Positions 8,259-16,384 of a stretch of 64,000 bases of DNA are shown here, in pieces. The stretch is from Tritrichomonas foetus (taxonomy: Eukaryota; Parabasalia; Tritrichomonadida; Tritrichomonadidae). The position numbers and the translations under genes are program-made. Within the stretch, counting starts at the first letter, position 1. Every line of letters starts with the position of its first letter. The stretch lies in contig MLAK01000325.1 of NCBI GenBank assembly GCA_001839685.1, forward strand, positions 133,910-197,909, given 5' to 3'. A model generated the notes under the pieces. That model was given only the letters and a program-made list of their open reading frames with translations. It did no database searches and was not told the origin of the DNA.

Positions 8259-10934
8259 ATGGAAGACGAATTAGAAAGAGATATCAATGAAACCTACAAT
8301 GAAAACTTTAATGAAATTGATTCTGATAATACAATATTAAACCCAACAGAACATATTATGGAATTACATGAATCTGATAATGAGAAGGTTCTAAATGATA
8401 ATCAAAATTCTGATAATATTGGACATTGCGAAGATAATAATTTTAATGATGACAAAGATGATAATAACGAGGACAAAAATTTGAATTCTACATCATCATT
8501 TGCAGCAATGAGAGCAGCATTTTTAGTTTCAGAGAATTCAAAATCATCTGATATTCAAAACAATCATGAGGCAATAAAAAGACCTGTAATACAAAATGAA
8601 GGATTTGCCGCAAAAATGGCAGCATTTCGTCAACCACAAAATAAAGAAGTGCCAAATAAAGTTAATGAACCAATAATCACAGGAAAATCTGGAACTCTTG
8701 CTGCAAAAATGGCGGCCTTTCAAAGTGAGTCCAAAATTCACAATGATCAAGAAGATGTTATCAATAAGAAGTCACAACCAGATATAATACATGAACAAAA
8801 CTCACATGATAAAATACCCATAGTATCGAATTTTGATTTAAAAGATGATAATAATGATAGTGAAATAAATTCAAAACAAATGAAGTTTCATGAATTATCG
8901 AAAGCTAATGAAGAATCCGAAATCCAACAAAAAGAAAAAATAAACACAGAAAAAAATTCAGATGAAAAGGGAAAAAATCCAATCTCCCAAAGAATGGCCG
9001 TATTCAATACGAAACACCAAGAAGAGTGTTCTCCAGTTTCCCATCAAGTAAGTGAACCACCAAAAAAATCTAATGCTTTTACTGCCAAAATGGCAGCTTT
9101 TCAAAATAATACACAAGAAGCAACTCCAACAAAAGTACAAATACAACCTATGCCAAAATCAGGTGGACTTGCCTCAAAAATGGCTGCATTTGTATCAACA
9201 AATGCTGATGAGGAATCAAAAAAACTCAATCAAGAAAAAATATTAACAACTAGCATCTCTGAAAATTCTAATGTGGAACTAATTGATAGTAAAAACGATC
9301 CACTAGAGACAAGGACAATCACTAGCATGCCACCACCTCCATTCCAAAATATGTCTTTTCCACAACCACCTCCAATTCCTCCACCACCTAAACAAAACCA
9401 ATTCCCACCCCCACCCCCACCTCCACCCCCTCGTGCAGGATTTCCTCCTCCACCTCCACCTCCACCTCCACCTCCACCACCCAAACAAAACCAATTCCCT
9501 CCTCCTCCACCTCCACCACCCAAACAAAACCAATACCCTCCCCCTCCCCCTCATACAGGATTTCCTCCTCCTCCTCCTCCACCGCCACCAAATTTACTTT
9601 ACCCATCACCTCCACCATTACAATCCTCGTTTCCTCCTCCACCACTTCAACAACAATTTCCAATTCCTCCACCACCCCAACAAAACCAATTCCCTCCACC
9701 ACCTCCATTTAATCCACAATTTCAGCAAAATACAACCACACAAACACAACAAAGTGCAAATGATCATTATATTCCCCCGCTTAATCTTCAGAATCCATGC
9801 AATCTGCCACCACAACCACAAGTACTTGCGAATTTTTTGCCTCCTCCAACATTTTCCGAATCAAATTCGGTAATTCCACCAAAATTATCTGTTAACTCAC
9901 CACCTGAAATACCTCCTCCACCTTTACCTCTTTTAAATCCACTAACTCTGAATAACAATAATCCAAACATCATCCAATATAACGACAAATCAGATGAATC
10001 ACTTCCTTTATTACCTCCTCCACCTTCCCCTCCTATGTCACCACGATTCTCACCGGCGCCATCTCCAAGAAATTCCCCACAACAATCCCCACAACAGTCA
10101 CCTGCACAATCACCAAGACAGTCTCCAGTACAATCCCCTCGAGGTACTCCACAAAATTCCCCTACATCAACTCCACCACCATCACCACGACAGAGTAAGA
10201 AAAAAATCCATCAAGATGCCAATATTAATGTGAACCAAGCACAACAATCATCATTAAAACTCGATAATAATAACCGTGTAGCTACTAATAAGAATGTAAC
10301 ATATGTTACTCCCGAAAAGAAAAAAGACGATGCTACTTTTCAGTTATCAAAGCCATACAGACCTAAAGGGTGTCCTTATTTCTTTATCATTCTACCATAT
10401 AAAGAAGTTGATTGCAGAAATGCTATTCCAATGCACAAATGTCCAAAGCCACCTGATCATACTCCAAGACCTCCCAAAGATTTACCAAATGAAAATAAAA
10501 GGATTAGCTACTTCTTCAACAAGGCTCGATCACCAACAATAAAATTTCCAGCTCCTCCATCTTCAAATTTATCCAAAACCAACCCTAATACGCATAATAA
10601 TAAAACATCAGGAAACATTCCCATACAAATTTCACCAGTTGAAGTAAATATTAAGGAAAGCAATGCCAAACCACAAAGTGATGCACCACCATCGTTTAAA
10701 GATAAGATGCGATTAATTGCAGGCATAAGAGGATTCGGAGGCCCTCCTCCAGCAAGCAGTCCAGAGATACCAGTAAATCCAAATCCCTCAGTCAGACAAA
10801 GTATTCGAACCAATGCGCCACTTAAGACTCATGATGAAGAATTTCTAATTGTAGCAGCACCAAAAATGGTTCAAAGAAGTGCACGAGGTCCAAAAAGGAG
10901 ACCTCCAAATATTCCACCTTTAGATAACCATTAA
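8259..10934 (+). CDS. Proline-rich protein with repeated KMAAF motif
   Basis: 891 residues from the ATG at 8259. An in-frame TTG at 8214 would add 15 residues but is not credible as a eukaryotic start. The first third is acidic, Asn-rich and presumably disordered. It contains six copies of a motif resembling (F/L)-A-(A/S)-K-M-A-A-F, starting at residues about 81, 116, 147, 242, 274 and 304; a degenerate seventh, FKDKMRLIAG, is at about 813. Residues about 355-490 are dense polyproline with PPPPPPP runs, the kind of ligand profilin, SH3 or EVH1 domains bind. Residues about 590-645 are SP repeats with many proline-directed phosphorylation sites. There is no FH2 domain, so it is not a formin, and no clear WH2. 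A scaffold for actin-related proteins is plausible but inferred. Confidence 0.82.
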   Translation: MEDELERDINETYNENFNEIDSDNTILNPTEHIMELHESDNEKVLNDNQNSDNIGHCEDNNFNDDKDDNNEDKNLNSTSSFAAMRAAFLVSENSKSSDIQNNHEAIKRPVIQNEGFAAKMAAFRQPQNKEVPNKVNEPIITGKSGTLAAKMAAFQSESKIHNDQEDVINKKSQPDIIHEQNSHDKIPIVSNFDLKDDNNDSEINSKQMKFHELSKANEESEIQQKEKINTEKNSDEKGKNPISQRMAVFNTKHQEECSPVSHQVSEPPKKSNAFTAKMAAFQNNTQEATPTKVQIQPMPKSGGLASKMAAFVSTNADEESKKLNQEKILTTSISENSNVELIDSKNDPLETRTITSMPPPPFQNMSFPQPPPIPPPPKQNQFPPPPPPPPPRAGFPPPPPPPPPPPPPKQNQFPPPPPPPPKQNQYPPPPPHTGFPPPPPPPPPNLLYPSPPPLQSSFPPPPLQQQFPIPPPPQQNQFPPPPPFNPQFQQNTTTQTQQSANDHYIPPLNLQNPCNLPPQPQVLANFLPPPTFSESNSVIPPKLSVNSPPEIPPPPLPLLNPLTLNNNNPNIIQYNDKSDESLPLLPPPPSPPMSPRFSPAPSPRNSPQQSPQQSPAQSPRQSPVQSPRGTPQNSPTSTPPPSPRQSKKKIHQDANINVNQAQQSSLKLDNNNRVATNKNVTYVTPEKKKDDATFQLSKPYRPKGCPYFFIILPYKEVDCRNAIPMHKCPKPPDHTPRPPKDLPNENKRISYFFNKARSPTIKFPAPPSSNLSKTNPNTHNNKTSGNIPIQISPVEVNIKESNAKPQSDAPPSFKDKMRLIAGIRGFGGPPPASSPEIPVNPNPSVRQSIRTNAPLKTHDEEFLIVAAPKMVQRSARGPKRRPPNIPPLDNH

Positions 10935-11139
10935 AACATCTTTATAGCATCTTCCTATTATTTTAACGCTTTTTTTCCCCTCTCTCTCCCCTTCCCTTAC
11001 TATGGAGAAAGAATTCTTCGAGAGACCAATATTGGTGTAATAATCACAAAACAAATATATAAATATTCGAGAAAAAAGTGTCAAATATATAACAATTTTA
11101 ATAACAAGTATATATTTTGGTGGAAGAAAAGGCAAATGT
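10935..11139. other. Spacer between convergent genes, pyrimidine tract
   Basis: A 205-base spacer between two convergent stop codons. It contains a strong pyrimidine run at about 10970-10998 (TTTTTTCCCC followed by CT-rich sequence). A similar tract occurs between the convergent pair at 20192-20544, so a role in 3' end formation is possible but unproven. Confidence 0.4.
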
Positions 11140-14100
11140 TCAAGTATATATTCTTAGTTGTCTATCAGTACATGAATTTTGCATTTTAAGTATACTTTTT
11201 ACATCAATATTTCTTGTTACAATGCAAAGACACAAATTATTACATGACGCTTGATATAAGTTATCTATGGTAAAGTTGTATCTAATATCAAATAATGGTG
11301 TAATAATTAAATATTCAGTTGATTTATCAGGCTTCATGAAAACAGAGCTTTGATTTAATCTTTCAAGCACAGAATTATGGTTATCGTTTTCTTTTACCAA
11401 AAACATAAAAGGGATTCCAAAAGTGAGAACCCGGTTATCACGTTTCACACCATAAAAAACGGGTATCATATTAATTTTGTGATCTAAAATCTGTTTTTGA
11501 TCATTTTGAATTCTATCAAACCGAATTATATAATAATCTTTCGTAATTAAATCATTTGGATCTGCTTGTTTTACAATTTTTCCATTTAAAATCATTAAAA
11601 CTCGATAATTTGTTAAATCATTAATCTCAACCATACCTGCAACTTGTTTAATTGTTGCTTTATTTGGTATTAGAATTTGAAGCATTTTCGTTGGAATTAA
11701 GGAATCTTCTGAAATTTCAATTCGATGAGTAAAATGTGTTTGGAGTTTTTCTTGTGGAAAGATTTCAAAAAAAATATCAGTATGTTTTGAATGAAGTGGA
11801 AACAAATTTCCAACGTATTTACTCTTTTCTATATCAACAGGTGTTGAAGAAGGGTACATCAATCCATCATTCCAAATTACATGGAAAAATTGAACATAAT
11901 AATCATCGTATTTAACATTTAAATTATTTTTCTTCAATGTTTCTTGATTTAAAGTAGAAATTATGTGATTTTGATTTTCTGAAATCTCTTTATTAAAAAT
12001 TTCATGATTGAACGATTCATTTTTCTGAATATTTTCGGAAAGAAAAGCCAACCCCAAAATTTTAGTTAATTCTTTGATTGAGAGAAAAATTGGAATACGT
12101 AAAGTAATATGCTTCTCTTCATAAAATCGATGGAAAGTAATATCAATAGAATTATACATCATTTGATAATAATATTCAACTGAGTGAGGTCTAACATTGG
12201 CTAGTTTTGTATATGATTGGGCATCTGGATAGTGAATTAAAGAAAAATCATAATATTTTTCTGCTTGGGAAAATTGAATTATTAAAATTGAACCAGATGC
12301 TACTTTTTGATCACAAAAAGTTAATTCAGGTTTCAAATAATGTGCTATAAATGGTTTATTTTCACAAAAAACATCAAATTCTTTCTCTGTATTCATTTTT
12401 TCCTTTAAAATTGGAAAAATCGAGCTCACAATATGATTTATGTTTGATTCAATTACGCCAATGTATTTTACATCTTTTGGTGAATCAGGATTGAAGAACA
12501 AAATGAAGAATTTACATTGTCCAAAAAAATTAGATTCATTTGGCCCTACTCCTGTTTCCATATATAATAAAGAGTCATAATATGAATAGTTTTTTAAAGA
12601 GCTGTGATCACATGATAAAATGTTTTTTGGTATAAAACCTAAAGAACAGTGCCAAAGTCTAAATGTGTCTATGTTATATTGTTTTGATACTTCTTTATAT
12701 AAGTCTTCTGTAGTTAATGATCTTGGCAATGTAATTATTTTCACATTATTAAATTCTTTAGATAAGCAAAAATGATCCTTTTCAATATTTTCAGATATTT
12801 CTTTTTCCGTGAGTATTTGGAAATTTATATTAGCTGGTTGAAGGTATTTTTCTTTGGGTTTTTGAATATTATTGGATTGATAGATTTGAAGAGACTTTGG
12901 AATTTGAACATTTGTATTCATTAGATCATTGATGTAATCTTTATGCAAATAAATTAACATGTAAGCAGTTGATGATTTACTAAATTTACGATCATGAATA
13001 ATTCTTTGGTTATTGGGTGTCTTATTTATTTGTTGGGGAGAAATTGCTCTTTGATTCAGAGACCTGGGATTCATTTGTCGATGTGCTATTGGGCTTGCAA
13101 AATGCTTTAAGGCTGTTGATTCACTTCGGTTAGGTGTATTAAAAACTGCTCCAAAATTTGCATTAATCGCATCATTTTCATCAACTAATGTGACATTTTT
13201 TTCATTAAATTTAAACCAATATTTGTCAGAAGTCGGCCTGGAAAATGTATAATAATGACCAGTGTTTAATTCTCCTTGATGTGTGATGACTGAGAATAAT
13301 TCGTAATTTGATTCTTTTTGATCTTCCGTATATTTTATCAAATCAAGGGTTAAAGGGAACTCAAAATGAGAATCATTCTTCTTGATTCCATCTTTAGTGA
13401 AAGTAAAGCGACAAAGGTGAAAAATGAGAACTTTGGGCAGCTTTTTAAATTTATTTTTAAAAATGATAGCATTCTGAATGGAGCCATCATGATAGAAATC
13501 TAAAATCTGTTTACTGATTGGTGATTCGTTATAACCTTTATTCACCATAATCGAAGTTAATGAATGCAACAAGTCATGACAATTTTCTGGCAATCTTTGT
13601 TTTGAACTAATAAATTCATGTAATGAGTTTTTCAATTTAATGCATTCAGTGGTCAAATCTGCAGATGCGTCTTTTGTCATAATTTGATAAATAAAACCAC
13701 TTAATTTTTGATCATATTCTTTATTTTGTTCCTTATTTTCATTTGACATTTGTTCTGGTATTTTTTGCGTATTTAATAGATCAGCAATCGATTGATATTC
13801 AATTGGCAAACCAGTTTGATTTTTAATAACATCAAACGCTTGAAGGAGCTTTGGACAACATTTTGGCATATCAACGGCACTTTGACAAAGTGATGCATAT
13901 AATGATTGATTTAAATTTTTATGCTTCTGAATTTCAAGTGAAAGGGTGTTAAAAATTACGTCTTTAGATGACTGTTCTGAGTTTGTTTTCCTTGTATTTT
14001 GAGAAATAATTCCTTGAAAGAGTGAATCAAACTCATTCAAAAATTCAGGCGACTCTGAAAAAATGAATCGCAGTTTGTCCAAAAAAGCAATCAAAAATTC

Positions 14101-14724
14101 GTGAGCATCTTGCTCAATAAATAAATCATCATTTGACCAACCAAATGATTCTGTGAGTTCTCTTGCGTCAGCCGGTGATGAAATATCACTCATCATTGCA
14201 AAAAGTCTTTGTAAAGAAGAAATAATATCTGGTGGATTTTTGTTTGTTTCGTTTGAGGGAAAAGAAAAAACTAGTTCTCGAAATTTTGGTATGTTATAAA
14301 GCATTTGAAGAATTGCATTCAAATAACAAATATAGCCTGGATTGATGAGGCCGGTGGATATTAATTCATTCGGATATCTCGAAAAAACAAATTTAAAGTT
14401 CGCAGACGACCATCTAGTAACAACAGATAAAGGTATTTTCGTAGTATAATCGTTGGCGAAGGATTTTGTTCGAATTGATAAATAAAACCGATTTTCAAAA
14501 ACTTGGCCTTTTAAATCTTTGCTGTCAATGTATATGTCGAGTACACTGTAAAATGGAGCTTCTCCGAGTGTGGCATTTAACGAGAGGACTAAAAAATTTG
14601 TTAATTTTGGCGTAAAAATGAAAGTCGAATGCGTAGATTTATCAAAATAAATTATTTCTTGCTCAGTGATGTCTTCTTCTTCGTCAAATTCGAGATATTG
14701 CTGATAAATCACTTGAGAATTCAT
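11140..14724 (-). CDS. USP7-like ubiquitin-specific protease
   Basis: 1194 residues. The Cys box is GLINPGYICYLNAILQ with catalytic Cys133; QDAHEFLIAFLDKL follows at about 205. The His box GELNTGHYYTFSRP has catalytic His490 and is followed by W-F-K-F-N-E, as in peptidase family C19. The first 120 residues are beta-rich, in the place of the MATH domain of USP7, though I cannot confirm that fold. The 600 residues after the catalytic domain align by eye with the ubiquitin-like tail of USP7: FRLWHCS matches LRLW, and SVEYYYQMMYNSIDITF matches the YFRDLYHRVDVIF region. It removes ubiquitin from proteins; its substrate is unknown. It is divergent from the gene at 14921 across 196 bases. Confidence 0.85.
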   Translation of the reverse strand: MNSQVIYQQYLEFDEEEDITEQEIIYFDKSTHSTFIFTPKLTNFLVLSLNATLGEAPFYSVLDIYIDSKDLKGQVFENRFYLSIRTKSFANDYTTKIPLSVVTRWSSANFKFVFSRYPNELISTGLINPGYICYLNAILQMLYNIPKFRELVFSFPSNETNKNPPDIISSLQRLFAMMSDISSPADARELTESFGWSNDDLFIEQDAHEFLIAFLDKLRFIFSESPEFLNEFDSLFQGIISQNTRKTNSEQSSKDVIFNTLSLEIQKHKNLNQSLYASLCQSAVDMPKCCPKLLQAFDVIKNQTGLPIEYQSIADLLNTQKIPEQMSNENKEQNKEYDQKLSGFIYQIMTKDASADLTTECIKLKNSLHEFISSKQRLPENCHDLLHSLTSIMVNKGYNESPISKQILDFYHDGSIQNAIIFKNKFKKLPKVLIFHLCRFTFTKDGIKKNDSHFEFPLTLDLIKYTEDQKESNYELFSVITHQGELNTGHYYTFSRPTSDKYWFKFNEKNVTLVDENDAINANFGAVFNTPNRSESTALKHFASPIAHRQMNPRSLNQRAISPQQINKTPNNQRIIHDRKFSKSSTAYMLIYLHKDYINDLMNTNVQIPKSLQIYQSNNIQKPKEKYLQPANINFQILTEKEISENIEKDHFCLSKEFNNVKIITLPRSLTTEDLYKEVSKQYNIDTFRLWHCSLGFIPKNILSCDHSSLKNYSYYDSLLYMETGVGPNESNFFGQCKFFILFFNPDSPKDVKYIGVIESNINHIVSSIFPILKEKMNTEKEFDVFCENKPFIAHYLKPELTFCDQKVASGSILIIQFSQAEKYYDFSLIHYPDAQSYTKLANVRPHSVEYYYQMMYNSIDITFHRFYEEKHITLRIPIFLSIKELTKILGLAFLSENIQKNESFNHEIFNKEISENQNHIISTLNQETLKKNNLNVKYDDYYVQFFHVIWNDGLMYPSSTPVDIEKSKYVGNLFPLHSKHTDIFFEIFPQEKLQTHFTHRIEISEDSLIPTKMLQILIPNKATIKQVAGMVEINDLTNYRVLMILNGKIVKQADPNDLITKDYYIIRFDRIQNDQKQILDHKINMIPVFYGVKRDNRVLTFGIPFMFLVKENDNHNSVLERLNQSSVFMKPDKSTEYLIITPLFDIRYNFTIDNLYQASCNNLCLCIVTRNIDVKSILKMQNSCTDRQLRIYT

Positions 14725-14920
14725 TCTGTCAAATTTTTGATGTCAGAAAATTGAGGCATTTCCCAATTCATTGATCCATTTATGGTGAAATTTAGCCACA
14801 CAATTTTATACATCTTATGTGGTTAATTAACAAATAGTTAACATCCTAAAAGATCCCTTCTAGAAACAAACATGAATGGTGAATTTAATGTGAATTAATT
14901 AAATGCATAAATAGTCATTC

Positions 14921-15850
14921 ATGCAATATGTTTTGAACCTTCTTGAAAGCGTTGATACATCATCTTATCATAGGATCTTCATCTTTTTTAATTCATATCT
15001 TGCAACAAACAACAAAGATGTTTTATCAAATTTTAAACTTTTTTATGCATTCTTTTGCAAAATCCTGGATGACCAACAAACAATTGAAAGTTGTCTTCTT
15101 ACAAAAAGATTAATAAGTGACATATATGAAAACAATAATATCATTGGATCAACATCAAAATATTATATCATTAAATTCTTCTATAAATTCCTTATCAAAT
15201 CAAAAAGTATTCAAAATGATGATGCATTTACTATGAATTTCATTAATGATAAAGACTTAATAAGCACCATGATTTTTTTGTTTCAGTCTGTTTCTGATTC
15301 AGATTTTTTCGATTCAAAATTTCTCTTCCTTTTTTTGAAGATTCTCACTCATACAAAGAACAAAAACATACTAAATTTAATTGAGAATACCCAACAAGAT
15401 GTCATTAATCGAATAGTAAAATTAGTGATTGAAGAAAACAATACAAAAATCATCGAAGTTTTAATTTTGGGCATTTTAGATTCAAATGAAGAAATTATTT
15501 CTTTTATTGTTTCAATTATGAATTCTGTAATTACACAAAATGAAAATTTGATTGTTAATTTCATTCCTTACACAAGTTTTATTCGTTGTCAAAATGCATT
15601 CAAATATAGCCTCAATAAATTCAATTTCATTTTAGAGAAAATAAACAATTTTCAATCGAATGAAATTTTAAATCTCACTGAAACCCATTCATCACTTGCT
15701 AAGAAAATTTACAAGAATGAAAATATGATGAATATTGATGATTTTGATTTATCAAATATTGAATTTGCAATTCAACAACTACCAAAGAAAATGCAGCAGA
15801 TTGCAAGGCGACAGTCAGTTCCTCCACAAAAAAGAAGACTTTCAGTTTGA
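14921..15850 (+). CDS. Helical protein of unknown function
   Basis: 309 residues, not recognised. The sequence is almost entirely predicted helix with regularly spaced Leu, Ile and Phe residues, compatible with an armadillo- or HEAT-like solenoid, but no signature allows a family call. The C terminus is basic (RRQSVPPQKRRLSV), with two RR-x-S-type sites that basophilic kinases could phosphorylate. There is no signal peptide or membrane segment. GTCATTC stands directly before the ATG and resembles an initiator element. It is divergently paired with the USP7-like gene. Codon use matches its neighbours and the frame is open throughout, so I take it as a real gene. Confidence 0.7.
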   Translation: MQYVLNLLESVDTSSYHRIFIFFNSYLATNNKDVLSNFKLFYAFFCKILDDQQTIESCLLTKRLISDIYENNNIIGSTSKYYIIKFFYKFLIKSKSIQNDDAFTMNFINDKDLISTMIFLFQSVSDSDFFDSKFLFLFLKILTHTKNKNILNLIENTQQDVINRIVKLVIEENNTKIIEVLILGILDSNEEIISFIVSIMNSVITQNENLIVNFIPYTSFIRCQNAFKYSLNKFNFILEKINNFQSNEILNLTETHSSLAKKIYKNENMMNIDDFDLSNIEFAIQQLPKKMQQIARRQSVPPQKRRLSV

Positions 15851-16384
15851 TTTCATTTATACACAAAATATTTAATCGAGTTCACATAATTCATATTACA
15901 AAACAAACAACAAAATAAAACACATTTGGAACTAATGAAACACATTTTAAGCAAACGAAATATCACAAAGTTACAAACTGAATATGAAAAATGTGGAATG
16001 GTATTGATGATCAAAAAATCCCATATTTTAAAATGAGAATATAACTAATGTATGATTAGGAAAAATTCTGACTCTTAAATTATGCTTTATTATTGATAAT
16101 AAAAAGACTTTACACTCTCGAAAATGAATTTTTCTTTTATTTAGATCAAATAATTGTTTATTTGTTCTGAATTCACGTTTTGCGAAGAACATGTGTATTT
16201 CCACCTACATTACATTAAGTAATAGAAATATATCAAATTAAATATAAATGATAAGAGAAAAAACTGGTGAATTTTTTACAAGCGATTGCAATTTTTGAAT
16301 GGAGACAAACTTTTTAAATGACACTCCTATCAAATAAACGTATTACCCGATAATAAACGGTTCCTCGAAAATAAACGGTTCCTG
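15851..16384. other. Intergenic, upstream of the coiled-coil gene
   Basis: A 534-base gap with no gene seen on either strand. Its last 60 bases hold the TAAACG-containing repeats described separately. Confidence 0.5.
16335..16383 (+). promoter_or_regulatory. Three TAAACG motifs, two in a direct repeat
   Basis: TAAACG occurs at 16335-16340, 16354-16359 and 16372-16377. The last two are part of a perfect 14-base direct repeat, AATAAACGGTTCCT, at 16352-16365 and 16370-16383, spaced by 18 bases and ending one base before the start codon. The core AACGG resembles Myb-type binding sites, and trichomonads are known to use Myb-like factors at promoters. The assignment is inference. Confidence 0.5.

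Noticed and set aside
9230..9523. Glycine-rich minus-strand proteins opposite the proline-rich gene
   Set aside because: Shadow of polyproline codons (CCA/CCT read in reverse give Gly/Trp/Arg); no independent support.
8259..10934. Formin identity for the proline-rich protein
   Set aside because: Polyproline resembles an FH1 region, but no FH2 domain follows and the C terminus is short and disordered.
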